Source: Myxococcales bacterium (GTDB lineage Bacteria > Myxococcota_A > UBA796 > GCA-2862545). Taken from it: 64,000 nucleotides of DNA. The translations under genes were made by a program, and so were the position numbers. The notes beneath the pieces are model-generated. The model saw nothing but the letters and a program-made list of their open reading frames with translations, ran no database searches and was not told the origin of the DNA. How positions within the stretch are numbered: the first letter of the stretch is position 1; every line of letters begins with the position of its first letter. Location: NCBI GenBank assembly GCA_019634415.1, contig JAHQVJ010000102.1, forward strand, positions 62,001 to 126,000, read 5' to 3'. Positions 41,993 through 50,917 of the stretch are shown piece by piece.

Positions 41993-43192
41993 ATGCGTCT
42001 TGCTTCGCTGATTGCGATTACGGGCCTCGTGGGCTGCGCCCCTGAGGCTGAGCTCCCTGTCGAGGCTGCACAGACCGGTGCCGCTCTGTCCGTGGACTAC
42101 TTCGGCGACACCGATGTCGTCGGATTCCACTTCTACGTCGAGCGCGTTGCCTGCTACTACGGTGAGACCTACCCCTGGGAGCACTACTTCGCGAGTGTCA
42201 ACCTGGTGGACGGCATCTTCCCCGGCCAGATCGACTTCATCGAGGAGACCCTCGACCCGTCGTCCCGCCACCTCGGTGCCGACTTCTTCGTCACGCTGAG
42301 CCCCGGCTGCTACGACGTCTACGCCTACCCGGCGTCGGCGATCGACGACCACTACGACTACTACTACGGCTGGAAGCCGTCCTACGACTGTACCGCCGTG
42401 CACGCGGAGAAGGTCGAGGTGTTCGCCGAGCAGACCACGGACGTGGTGCTCGTGTCGCAGTGCAAGGGTGACCCCATCGGCGCCCTCGACACGCTGGTTC
42501 TGCTGAACCACCCGCCCGAGTTCGATCTCGAGATCGACGAGAAGTTCAACTACGAGTGTGAGCCGGTGCGCGCCTGCGCCACCATCACCGACCCCGACGA
42601 CGACCCGATCGAGGTCGTGTGGGAGGTCACCCCCGCTCCGTTCTCCATCGACGTCGAGGACCCGGTCATCGTCGGCTTCGACGACGGCCACCGGATCTGG
42701 GAAGCCTGCGCCGACATCACCACCCAGTTCACCAAGGACTACAACGTCAACATCAAGGTGTACGACGTGGGTTGGGGCCTGGACGACTACGGCAACCCCG
42801 TGCAGGTGCGTCTCGAGGAGATCGTGCAGGAAGACGCGATCTACGGCAGCGACGACTACCCGACCTCGCACGCCGAGCTCAACTTCCCGATCTACACGAA
42901 CTGGATCGAGGAGCCCCGCTGCATCGAGTGGGAGTACTACGACACGTACCACGGCTACGGCTACGGTGACTACTGGGTGATCGACCTCGCCAACGACGGC
43001 AAGGGCATCTACCGGGCCGAGGGCTGCACCTGGACCGACGAGGAGACCTACTACTGCTCGGGCGCCTACTCGCACATCGAGGACGTGGGCGACATCGAGG
43101 ACTTCGTCTGTAACGACGACGGCACCCTCGACGAGACCGCGCTGTACCCCGACTGCAAGGACGTCGTGAAGAAGCACGGCGGCACGCACTGA
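41993..43192 (+). CDS. Lipoprotein, short member of a tandem paralogue pair
   Basis: A 399-residue lipoprotein (MRLASLIAITGLVGC). The mature part shares its whole length with the N-terminal ~370 residues of the protein at 43337: both have AQTGAALSVDYFGDTDV, VDGIFPGQIDF, SSRHLGADFFVTLSPGCYDV, GDPIGALDTLVLLNHPP and HDPVIVGFDDGHRIW or its equivalent. It is rich in Asp, Glu, Tyr and Cys. The strong preference for C-ending codons and the strong terminator behind it suggest high expression. No known family recognised. It ends with a short, Tyr/Gly-rich unique stretch and a Lys/His tail. Confidence 0.7.
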   Translation: MRLASLIAITGLVGCAPEAELPVEAAQTGAALSVDYFGDTDVVGFHFYVERVACYYGETYPWEHYFASVNLVDGIFPGQIDFIEETLDPSSRHLGADFFVTLSPGCYDVYAYPASAIDDHYDYYYGWKPSYDCTAVHAEKVEVFAEQTTDVVLVSQCKGDPIGALDTLVLLNHPPEFDLEIDEKFNYECEPVRACATITDPDDDPIEVVWEVTPAPFSIDVEDPVIVGFDDGHRIWEACADITTQFTKDYNVNIKVYDVGWGLDDYGNPVQVRLEEIVQEDAIYGSDDYPTSHAELNFPIYTNWIEEPRCIEWEYYDTYHGYGYGDYWVIDLANDGKGIYRAEGCTWTDEETYYCSGAYSHIEDVGDIEDFVCNDDGTLDETALYPDCKDVVKKHGGTH

Positions 43193-43206
43193 TCGCTTGC
43201 TGATGT

Positions 43207-43242
43207 GGGCCGGTTCCGATGCCTTGGCATCGGGGCCGGCCC
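43207..43242 (+). terminator. Strong hairpin between the tandem paralogues
   Basis: GGGCCGG, TT, CCGATGCC, TT, GGCATCGG, GG, CCGGCCC: a 7-bp and an 8-bp stem separated by a 2x2 internal loop, starting 14 bases after the stop codon. Confidence 0.75.
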
Positions 43243-43336
43243 TCCTGTGTTCGGCTCCCAGCCGTTTCCACAAATTTACTGAACCCCCCCCTTTCCTCAT
43301 CGTGAAGCCCGGCGCCCGCCGAGCTTTGGAGAGCCC

Positions 43337-45160
43337 ATGCGTATCGCCTTGTACACGGGGGCCTTGGCCACATTGGTCGGCTGCTCGGTCACGGATCCCG
43401 AGCTGGACGGCCCGGCACAGACCGGCGCCGCCTTGTCGGTGGACTACTTCGGTGACACCGACGTCGAAGGCTTCGAGTTCTTCGTGGAGCGCGTCGCCTG
43501 CTACCCCGGCGAGTACTTCCGCTGGGAGCACTACAAGAGTGTCGTCGACCTGGTGGACGGCATCTTCCCCGGCCAGATCGACTTCGTCGAGGAGACGCTG
43601 GACCCGTCGTCCCGCCACCTCGGTGCCGACTTCTTCGTGACGCTGAGCCCTGGCTGCTACGACGTCATCGCCAAGCCCGTCACCAACGTCAACTACGACT
43701 ACTACGACCACTCCTACGACTGCAGCGCCGTGAAGGCGGAAGGTGTGGTGGTGGAGGCCTCGCAGACCACGGACGTGGTGCTGGTGTCGCAGTGTGTGGG
43801 TGATCCCATCGGTGCGCTGGACACGCTGGTCCTGCTGAACCACCCGCCGGGCTTCGACCTGTTCATCGACGAGAAGTTCAACTACGAGTGCGAGCCCGTC
43901 AACGTCTGCGCCATCATCGAGGACGTCGACGACGATCCGATTCGCGTGGAGTGGGACGTGAGCCCCTCCGAGTGGGACATCACGGTTCACGATCCGGTCA
44001 TCGTCGGTTTCGACGACGGCCACCGGATCTGGAAGGCGTGTGCCGAGATCGTGACCCGCTACACGCAGGCCTACGACGTCACGCTGACGGTGTACGACGT
44101 GGGCTGGGGCACCGACGAGTTCGGCAATCCCATCCAGGTGGACCTCGAGGACATCGTGCAGGCGGACTGGAGCCCCAGCACCGTCGACGAGGAGCCCCCG
44201 ACCTCCCACGCCACCCTGCAGTTCCCGATCTACACGAACTGGATCGAGGAGCCGCTGTGCTTCGACGAGTTCGGCAAGCTGGGTTGGGCCGAGGGCGTCT
44301 ACATCGAGCGCGCTGCGGGTTGTGACTACATCGACGCCGAGGAGTACTACTGCTCGGGCAACTACGACGTCGACCCGGACATCCTGCCCTTCCTGTGCGA
44401 TGGCACGGATCTCATCGAGGAGGCGCTGTACCCGCCCTGCGACGGGGTCGAGGTCTGCGACGACAAGGACAACGACGGCGACGGCTACGTCGACGAGGGC
44501 TACGTCTCGGGTGAGAGCTGCACCTACGAGGACGACCACATCAGCGGCACCAACGGCAAGGCCGGTGAGTTCGACCTGGTGCGGTCCACCTACGACTCCG
44601 CCAAGGAGACCTGGGCGTTCCGGACGGAGCTGTCCCACAACGGTGGGACCACGGATGCGTTCACCATCGCCATCAGCGATGGTGCCAACCCGAAGGGCAA
44701 CTCCGAGCTGGCGCTGGCCTACGTGGACTGCACGGGCAGCCTCACGGAGCCCAACATCACGGTCTACACCTACAACGGCCTGAACACCTTCACCTCCTAC
44801 GAGGACGGCAACGGAGACGGCGTCGCGGGCGACCCCGACCAGATCGTGAACTCCCAGGACGACGACTCCTTCGTCATCAGCTCCAGCTGCGACGACGACG
44901 GCAAGGTGCTCACGGTGGACTTCGTCCTCGACGTGTCTGGCATCAACAGCCACGTGCCCGTCTTCGTGGCCAAGTGGGACTGGCTCGGCTTCCAGCACGA
45001 CCACAACTTCGGCATCTGGATGCACCCCTGGGAGGGGGGCAGCTTCACCTACGACGCCGACGGCTGGATCACGGCCGCGAGCTACGCGCAGCAGGGCTGG
45101 TTCGATGCCTCCTGGCTGCCGGCTTCCTGCGACGACGTGTGCTACCCCGCGTACCACTGA
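43337..45160 (+). CDS. Lipoprotein, long member of the tandem paralogue pair
   Basis: A 607-residue lipoprotein (MRIALYTGALATLVGC). Residues 1-~370 are paralogous to the protein at 41993. It then has a calcium-type loop CDDKDNDGDGYVDEGY (as in the MopE-like metal-binding motif) and a ~210-residue extra C-terminal domain that is beta-rich (FTIAISDGANPKGNSELALA, VLTVDFVLDVSGINSHVPVF) and ends with a Cys pair. GGAGAG precedes the ATG at 43337. Function unknown; the extra domain may bind a ligand on the cell surface. Confidence 0.72.
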   Translation: MRIALYTGALATLVGCSVTDPELDGPAQTGAALSVDYFGDTDVEGFEFFVERVACYPGEYFRWEHYKSVVDLVDGIFPGQIDFVEETLDPSSRHLGADFFVTLSPGCYDVIAKPVTNVNYDYYDHSYDCSAVKAEGVVVEASQTTDVVLVSQCVGDPIGALDTLVLLNHPPGFDLFIDEKFNYECEPVNVCAIIEDVDDDPIRVEWDVSPSEWDITVHDPVIVGFDDGHRIWKACAEIVTRYTQAYDVTLTVYDVGWGTDEFGNPIQVDLEDIVQADWSPSTVDEEPPTSHATLQFPIYTNWIEEPLCFDEFGKLGWAEGVYIERAAGCDYIDAEEYYCSGNYDVDPDILPFLCDGTDLIEEALYPPCDGVEVCDDKDNDGDGYVDEGYVSGESCTYEDDHISGTNGKAGEFDLVRSTYDSAKETWAFRTELSHNGGTTDAFTIAISDGANPKGNSELALAYVDCTGSLTEPNITVYTYNGLNTFTSYEDGNGDGVAGDPDQIVNSQDDDSFVISSSCDDDGKVLTVDFVLDVSGINSHVPVFVAKWDWLGFQHDHNFGIWMHPWEGGSFTYDADGWITAASYAQQGWFDASWLPASCDDVCYPAYH

Positions 45161-45175
45161 TTCGTCCGAACATCT

Positions 45176-45232
45176 GAGCGCCGCTCGGCAGCGGTGCTCC
45201 TTTCGACGCCGGAGTCCCATGGGGCTCCGGCG
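45176..45232 (+). terminator. Two hairpins in series after the lipoprotein pair
   Basis: First, GAGCGCCGCT/AGCGGTGCTC (45176-45199, one G-U pair, CGGC loop). Second, CGCCGGAG, a 10-base loop, CTCCGGCG (45207-45232). Confidence 0.7.
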
Positions 45233-45529
45233 TTCGTGCTCAGGCCTCCAGAGTTGCGCGTGGACTTCGGGCTCGGGACCGTGTACGCGGAGCTGCATGT
45301 GCCGGCGAACACTCGATTTCCCTGGCTCGTGGTCTTCTCTCGCGCGAGCAACAATCTCGACGCCTGGCTGTGGGGTCCCGAGTACGGGTGGATCTCGGAT
45401 GTGAACGGCAATGGCGCCAACTTCAGCGTCGCCGTGACTCCAGGGGCGACCTACTACTTGTAGGTACAGCAGTGGGATGACTACTGGTCCTCCGAGGGAA
45501 CCATGGTCTTCGAGCTGTACGACAATTGA
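45233..45529 (+). pseudogene. Fragment of a secreted beta-sandwich domain, interrupted by TAG
   Basis: The frame through this stretch reads like the C-terminal part of a pre-peptidase or adhesion-type domain: AELHVPANTRFPWLVVFSRA, DVNGNGANFSVAVTPGATYY. It is then broken by TAG at 45461-45463 and continues in the same frame with VQQWDDYWSSEGTMVFELYD to a TGA at 45527-45529. No start codon, ribosome site or signal peptide is visible, and two terminators lie just upstream. The family typically ends ATYYLxVQxxD, so TAG replaces a likely Tyr/Arg codon. It is most likely a decayed remnant of a third neighbouring gene. Confidence 0.55.
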
Positions 45530-45574
45530 CCACCTGACCGCCTTCGGGTGGCCCAGCGGCGGCAGACAGCAGAA

Positions 45575-45603
45575 ACGCCGCGGCCTCGTGGAGGCCGCGG
45601 CGT
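45575..45603 (-). terminator. Terminator of the giant surface-protein gene
   Basis: ACGCCGCGGCCTC, a GTG loop, GAGGCCGCGGCGT: a perfect 13-bp stem ending 35 bases from the stop codon of the minus-strand gene. Confidence 0.8.
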
Positions 45604-45638
45604 CGTTGCTGGTTCAGCGTGAAGCGATCCGCGCCCGC

Positions 45639-48600
45639 CTAGCGACGGCGCCGCGCGAAGAACAGCAAGCCCAGTGGACCCACCAGCCAGGCGAGGGGAG
45701 CGGGTCCGGTGCTCGCACAGCTCGAGCAGGCACCGCCCAGGTAGCGGCCGTTCGACAGCGGATCGGTGTCCGGATCGAAGTCGTCCGCCGGATCGAGGGG
45801 GTTGCGTCCCTCGTCCACCTCGGCACCGTCCTCCTTGCCCCCGTCGTCGGTGTCGGGGTTGTTGGGGTCGGTGTTGTGGATGTCGATCTCGTCCCCGTCG
45901 TCGAGTCCGTCGTCGTCGGTGTCGGGGTTGTTGGGATCGGTTTCGTGGGTGTTGACCTCTTCGCCGTCGTCGAGCCCGTCGTCGTCGGTGTCGGGGTTGT
46001 TGGGGTCGGTCATGGTGGTGTTGACCTCTTCACCGTCGTCGAGTCCGTCGTCGTCGGTGTCGGGATCGGTGGGATCGGTCATGGTGGTGTTGACCTCTTC
46101 GCCGTCGTCGAGCCCGTCGTCGTCGGTGTCGGGATCGTCGGGATCGGTACCGATCTTGATCTCGACGTCGTCGGGCAGGCCGTCACCGTCGGTGTCCCGC
46201 TTCGGATCGTCGTCGCTGGGATCGAGGGGATCGGTCCCGTCCAGCACCTCGGTGCCATCTCGCACGCCGCCGCCGTCGGTGTCGGGGTCGAGGGGGTCGG
46301 TCCCGTGGGCGTCCACCTCGGTGCCGTCGTCGAGTCCGTCGTCGTCGGAGTCGGCGTCGTTGGGATCGGTGGTGAAGATCAAGACCTCTTCGCCATCGTT
46401 CAGCCCATCGTCGTCGGAGTCCCGGTCGTTGGGATCGGTCTTGTGGGTGTCGATCTCGTCGCCATCGGTCAGCCCGTCTCCGTCGGAGTCGTCACGGTTG
46501 GGGTCCGTGCCGTGCACGTCCACCTCTTCACCGTCGTCGAGTCCGTCGTCGTCGGAGTCGGCGTCGTTGGGATCGGTGGCCGTGTCGTTCACCTCTTCGC
46601 CGTCGGTCAGCCCGTCTCCGTCGGAGTCGGGGTTGTTGGGATCGGTGCCGAGCACGCCCTCTTCGCGGTCGGTCAGTCCGTCCCCGTCGGTGTCGTTCAG
46701 ATCGGGCACGTCGTCGGCGCGGTCGAGTGGATCGGTTCCTTCGGAGACCTCCACGCCGTCGGGCACGGTGCCGTCGTCGGTGTCGGGGTCGAGGGGATCG
46801 GTTCCGTGGGTGCCGACCTCGTCGCCGTCGGTCAGATCGTCGCCGTCGGTGTCGGGATCGAGGGGCAGGGTACCGTGGTCGAAGACCTCGGGTCCATCGT
46901 CGAGCCCGTCGCCGTCGGTGTCGGGGTCGTTGGGATCGGTCCCGTAGGTGTGCACCTCTTCGGAGTCCGTCAGCCCGTCGTCGTCGGAGTCGGCATCCAA
47001 CGGATCGGTGCTGTGGATGACGACCTCTTCACCGTCTTCGAGTCCGTCGTCGTCGGAGTCCTCGTCGAGGGGGTCGGTGCCGTGGGTGTCGACCTCGGCG
47101 CCGTCGAGCAGGCCGTCACCGTCGGTGTCGGGCATCTGCGGATCGGTCCCGTGGGTGACGACCTCGGCTCCGTCGTCGAGTCCGTCGCCGTCGGTGTCGG
47201 CGTTGTTCGGATCGGTGCCGTAGACGTCGATCTCCTCGACGTCGAGCAGGCCGTCGCCGTCGGTGTCGGTCTTGGCCGGTGGTGTGTCGTCGGCGCCCTT
47301 CAGCGGATCGGTGCCCTGCGACAGGACCTCGAGTCCATCGCCTACGCCTCCATCGTCGGAGTCGAAGTCGAGGGGGTCGGTGCCGTGGGTGTCGACCTCG
47401 GCTCCGTCGAACAGCCCGTCGTCGTCGGTGTCGTTGTCTTGGGGATCGGTCTTCAGCGCCACCTCGCGGTCGTCCGACAGCCCGTCGTTGTCGGTGTCCT
47501 CCAGCAGCGGATCGGTGCCGTGGGTGTCGACCTCGGCGCCGTCGAGCAGCCCGTCGTCGTCGGTGTCCTCGTCGTTGGGGTCGGTGTCGTAGGTGTCGAC
47601 CTCGGCGCCGTCGTTCAGTCCGTCGTCGTCCGAGTCGGGATCGAGTGGATCGGTGAGGACCACGTCGACCTCTTCACCGTCGAGCAACCCGTCGTCGTCG
47701 CTGTCGCGGTCCAGCGGATCGGTGCCGTGGGTGTCGACCTCGGCTCCGTCGAGCAGCCCGTCGTTGTCGGTGTCTTCGTCGAGGGGATCGGTGTCTTCGT
47801 CGAGGATCTCCACGCCATCGAGCAGTCCGTCGCCGTCGGTGTCGGGGACGTTCGGATCGGTGCCGAAGATGTTGATCTCGCTGAAGTCCGACAGCCCGTC
47901 GTTGTCGCTGTCGACGAGGTCGTCGGCCGGATCCAGGGGGTCGGTGCTGTCGGTGAGCACCTCGGTGCCATCCGCCACGCCGCCGTCGTCGGTGTCGGTG
48001 TCGAGGGGATCGGTGGGGCCTTCGCCCTTCACGGGGCCGGCGCCGTTGGTCTCGTCGCCGTCGAGCAGTCCGTCGCCGTCGGTGTCGTCGTCGTTGGGGT
48101 CGGTCTCGCCGGAGCCCTTGGTGCCCGTGCCCCCGATGACGTTGGTGGTGGCGCCGTCACCGTTGCTGTCTTCCTGGCCGTCGAGCAGCCCGTCGTCGTC
48201 GCTGTCGCGGTCGAGGGGGTCGGTGGTGGTGGAGGGATCGGCGTCGGCCACGAAGCCGTCGCTGTCCACCGTGCCCTTGGTCTCACCCACCTCGATGCCG
48301 TCGAGAATGCCGTCGCCGTCGGTGTCGGCGTCTGCTGGGTCGGTTCCCAGCGTGCCGACCTCACGGCCATCGTCGAGCCCGTCGTCGTCGCTGTCGATGT
48401 CGACGGGATCGGTGTCGTAGACCAGGACCTCCTCGCCGTCGAGCAATCCGTCGTCGTCGGTGTCGGTGTCGAGGGGGCTCGAGCCGTAGGTGTCGACCTC
48501 CACCCCGTCGAGCAGTCCGTCGTCGTCGCTGTCGTTGTCGTTGGGGTCGGTCTCGCCCGAGCCCTTGGTGCCGGTGCCGCCGGTGGTGTTGACGGTGGCG

Positions 48601-50720
48601 CCGTCTCCGTTGCTGTCTTCCTCACCGTCGAGCAGCCCGTCGTCGTCGGTGTCGGCCGAGGCCGGGTTGGTGGTGGACGACGGATCGGTGTCCGGAACGA
48701 ACGTCTTGGACTTGAGATCGGTGCCGCTGGTGGGCAGGTTGGAGCCGTCGGAGGTGCCGCCGGGTACCGCGGTGGTGGCGTCGATGCCCGCCTCGAGCCC
48801 GTCGTTGAGGCCGTCCCCGTCGGAGTCGGGATCGAGGGGATCGGTGGCCTCGAAGGTCTCGAGGGGTCCGGTGCCGTTCACCTCGTCGCCGTCGGATAGC
48901 CCGTCGTCGTCGGAGTCTGCGTCGGTGGGGTCGGTGCCCTCCACGTTGGCTTCCGTGCCGTCGTCGAGTCCGTCGTCGTCGGTGTCGGCGTCGAGGGGAT
49001 CGGAGCCCAGCGTGTCCTCCACGCTGTCGAGCAGGCCGTCGCCGTCGGAGTCCGTGTCGCCGAAGTCGCAGGCGAACTCGTCGAGGGCCACCGCCGCCAC
49101 GTCGGCGATTCCGTCGGTGCCGGGGTTCCCGTCGTTGCCGGCAAAGGTGCTGCCCACGCCGCCGCCTTCACCACCGGCTGCGCTGGCCACGGCGTTGGTG
49201 GAGTCGACCACCCAGACCGCGCCGCCGCCGCCGCCGCCGCCGGCGCCGTCGTTGGCGAGATCCGACACGTTGCCCGGGCTGCCATCGGCCGCCAGGGTCA
49301 AGGTGCCGACGTCGTCTTCGTCGGTCACCAGCAAGATCGTGCCACCCGCGCCACCGCCCCCGCCGCCTTCGGCTTCGGCGATGAGATCGCCGGATGCTCC
49401 TGCGAGCAATCCACCGGTGGAGCTGACGGCCACGTCGGTGGCGCGCAACCACACGATGCCGCCGCCCGTGCCGCCTGCACCCGCCTCGGGATCGATGATG
49501 GGGTCGTCGCCGGAGGCGCCGCCGCCCCCGCCGCCGAGGAAGAGCAGGTCGGGCTCGAGCGTGAAGTAGCCGGGGCCATCCACGGGGGCGCCGCCGCGTC
49601 CCGGGAACTCGCCCACGGTACCGCCGTCGCCGCCGATGCCGCCGTATCCGGCGTTGGCGCCTCCGCCCCCGCCCGCATCCAGCGACTGTCGCGCGTTGCC
49701 GCCCGCGTTGCCGGGGGCCCCTGGGCCCTCGTCGGCCGGTGCGGGGTAGCCCGACACACCCAGATCCAAGAAGACGTTGGCGAGCGCGTCGTACACGCGC
49801 TGCGGTGTGCCGGCGATGCCCTCGCCCTTGAAGCCAGGGAAGCCAGCGGAGTCGAAGGTGCCGTCTGCAGGGCTGTCGGCCTGACCGCCGCGGAAGCCGC
49901 GTGCCGACGCGTCCACGTTGCCACCGTCGAAGGTGATGGTGGTGGCCACGTCCAGCGCCACGATGCCGCCCGTCTGACCGTCCCAGGCCTCGGCCACCAC
50001 GTCGGCAGCGTTCAGGTCGACGTTGTCGAATTGTGGCAGCCGAATGACCTGCCACGACTGGTACCCAGTGTCGGCACCCACCACGCGACTGTTCACGTAG
50101 GTGTTCACGAGCCCGTTGTTCGCACCCTGCCCGAAGATGGGCACCACACCCTTGGTGAGCGGCCCCGCGGCCACCACGATCTCGTACTGCCCCGCGGTGA
50201 AGTTGGTGTTGGTGTGGCCGCTCCGATCGTTGTCGGTGGCGGAGGCCGGTGTGCCGTCGCCATAGGGATCGTTGGCGGCGAGTGCGGCACCGGCGTCGAT
50301 GTCGACGCCCTGCACCTGGATGATCAGGAGGCGGTCTCCGGTGGAGATGGCCGTCTGATCGCCGCGTGCGGTGCCCAGGTCCAGGGTGGTGTCGCCCGCG
50401 GCAGCCGTCGCCTCGGTGGTCGCGGGTGGGTAGTACCCATTGACCACCGTCTCGGCGGTGACCACGAGGTCGCCGTCGCGCCCCGTGGAGCACAGCCCGA
50501 GCACACCAGGCTCGAAGAGACAGTTCTCGTTGCATCCGTCGAGGTTGGCCGTATTCCCGTCATCGCACTGCTCACCAGCGTCGATGACGGAGTCCCCACA
50601 GATGGCGTGGGCGAGGTTGGGCGCGGCCAGCCCGCATGCCAGCGCCAGGGCCCAGGGCCACGCCGCGGTTCGTCGGAGCGTGAGTGTTTGGGTTCGGAGT
50701 GAGTTGCCGAGGAGTCGCAT
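45639..50720 (-). CDS. Giant surface protein: Cys-rich repeat, about 40 TSP3 repeats, MYXO-CTERM-like tail
   Basis: A 1693-residue exported protein (ATG at 50720; AGGTG upstream). A long signal (AAWPWALALACGLAAPNLAHA) is followed by a Myxococcus-type Cys-rich repeat (CGDSVIDAGEQCDDGN, then NLDGCNENC). A ~450-residue Gly-rich beta region follows (GGGGGANAGYGGIGGDGG). From about residue 555 there are about 40 thrombospondin type-3 repeats of the form DTDGDGLLDGAEVDTHGTDP, each able to bind Ca2+. The tail has CSSCAS, a hydrophobic stretch (LAWLVGPLGLLFFA) and RRRR, like the MYXO-CTERM sorting signal. A cell-surface stalk or adhesin is likely. Confidence 0.88.
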   Translation of the reverse strand: MRLLGNSLRTQTLTLRRTAAWPWALALACGLAAPNLAHAICGDSVIDAGEQCDDGNTANLDGCNENCLFEPGVLGLCSTGRDGDLVVTAETVVNGYYPPATTEATAAAGDTTLDLGTARGDQTAISTGDRLLIIQVQGVDIDAGAALAANDPYGDGTPASATDNDRSGHTNTNFTAGQYEIVVAAGPLTKGVVPIFGQGANNGLVNTYVNSRVVGADTGYQSWQVIRLPQFDNVDLNAADVVAEAWDGQTGGIVALDVATTITFDGGNVDASARGFRGGQADSPADGTFDSAGFPGFKGEGIAGTPQRVYDALANVFLDLGVSGYPAPADEGPGAPGNAGGNARQSLDAGGGGGANAGYGGIGGDGGTVGEFPGRGGAPVDGPGYFTLEPDLLFLGGGGGGASGDDPIIDPEAGAGGTGGGIVWLRATDVAVSSTGGLLAGASGDLIAEAEGGGGGGAGGTILLVTDEDDVGTLTLAADGSPGNVSDLANDGAGGGGGGGAVWVVDSTNAVASAAGGEGGGVGSTFAGNDGNPGTDGIADVAAVALDEFACDFGDTDSDGDGLLDSVEDTLGSDPLDADTDDDGLDDGTEANVEGTDPTDADSDDDGLSDGDEVNGTGPLETFEATDPLDPDSDGDGLNDGLEAGIDATTAVPGGTSDGSNLPTSGTDLKSKTFVPDTDPSSTTNPASADTDDDGLLDGEEDSNGDGATVNTTGGTGTKGSGETDPNDNDSDDDGLLDGVEVDTYGSSPLDTDTDDDGLLDGEEVLVYDTDPVDIDSDDDGLDDGREVGTLGTDPADADTDGDGILDGIEVGETKGTVDSDGFVADADPSTTTDPLDRDSDDDGLLDGQEDSNGDGATTNVIGGTGTKGSGETDPNDDDTDGDGLLDGDETNGAGPVKGEGPTDPLDTDTDDGGVADGTEVLTDSTDPLDPADDLVDSDNDGLSDFSEINIFGTDPNVPDTDGDGLLDGVEILDEDTDPLDEDTDNDGLLDGAEVDTHGTDPLDRDSDDDGLLDGEEVDVVLTDPLDPDSDDDGLNDGAEVDTYDTDPNDEDTDDDGLLDGAEVDTHGTDPLLEDTDNDGLSDDREVALKTDPQDNDTDDDGLFDGAEVDTHGTDPLDFDSDDGGVGDGLEVLSQGTDPLKGADDTPPAKTDTDGDGLLDVEEIDVYGTDPNNADTDGDGLDDGAEVVTHGTDPQMPDTDGDGLLDGAEVDTHGTDPLDEDSDDDGLEDGEEVVIHSTDPLDADSDDDGLTDSEEVHTYGTDPNDPDTDGDGLDDGPEVFDHGTLPLDPDTDGDDLTDGDEVGTHGTDPLDPDTDDGTVPDGVEVSEGTDPLDRADDVPDLNDTDGDGLTDREEGVLGTDPNNPDSDGDGLTDGEEVNDTATDPNDADSDDDGLDDGEEVDVHGTDPNRDDSDGDGLTDGDEIDTHKTDPNDRDSDDDGLNDGEEVLIFTTDPNDADSDDDGLDDGTEVDAHGTDPLDPDTDGGGVRDGTEVLDGTDPLDPSDDDPKRDTDGDGLPDDVEIKIGTDPDDPDTDDDGLDDGEEVNTTMTDPTDPDTDDDGLDDGEEVNTTMTDPNNPDTDDDGLDDGEEVNTHETDPNNPDTDDDGLDDGDEIDIHNTDPNNPDTDDGGKEDGAEVDEGRNPLDPADDFDPDTDPLSNGRYLGGACSSCASTGPAPLAWLVGPLGLLFFARRRR
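45830..49060. repeat. DNA repeats encoding the TSP3 units
   Basis: Roughly 40 units of 66-90 bases, highly alike at the DNA level. Units near 45840-46140 are nearly identical in succession (EEVNTTMTDP twice, then EEVNTHETDP), indicating recent expansion at the 3' end of the gene. Because the repeats are stop-free on both strands, long antisense frames appear here. Confidence 0.85.
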
Positions 50721-50917
50721 CGTGCACCTATTGCATGTCGGAGGCACTTCCGGACCGCACTGTACGCGAAGTCCCCCCAGGATTCCACGCGCGTACGGTT
50801 GCAACCCAGTGACCGTGTCGCAAGCGTGGCGGGGCCGCGGTCGGAACGAGCCGACACATCCTGATGCGTTGCTGTGACATCTGCCCCCCTAGGTTCTCTC
50901 CAGCACGGAGCGAATCG
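50721..50917. other. Divergent promoter region
   Basis: It separates the giant surface-protein gene from the methyltransferase gene. It holds GTACGCG (50762-50768) and its reverse complement CGCGTAC (50790-50796), 21 bases apart. No other signal was recognised. Confidence 0.4.

Noticed and set aside
41957..45298. A 1113-codon minus-strand frame across both lipoprotein paralogues
   Set aside because: It spans two real genes and the terminator between them; the composition (Val, His, Asp, Arg) is antisense-like.
45461..45463. TAG read through as pyrrolysine or by a suppressor tRNA
   Set aside because: No methylamine methyltransferase context, no hairpin resembling a recoding signal and no start codon; a decayed gene explains it better.
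45477..48899. A 1140-codon plus-strand frame rich in VVGVGVVGIG repeats
   Set aside because: It is the mirror of the TSP3 repeat tract; no ribosome site or signal peptide, and the minus strand has a coherent domain series.
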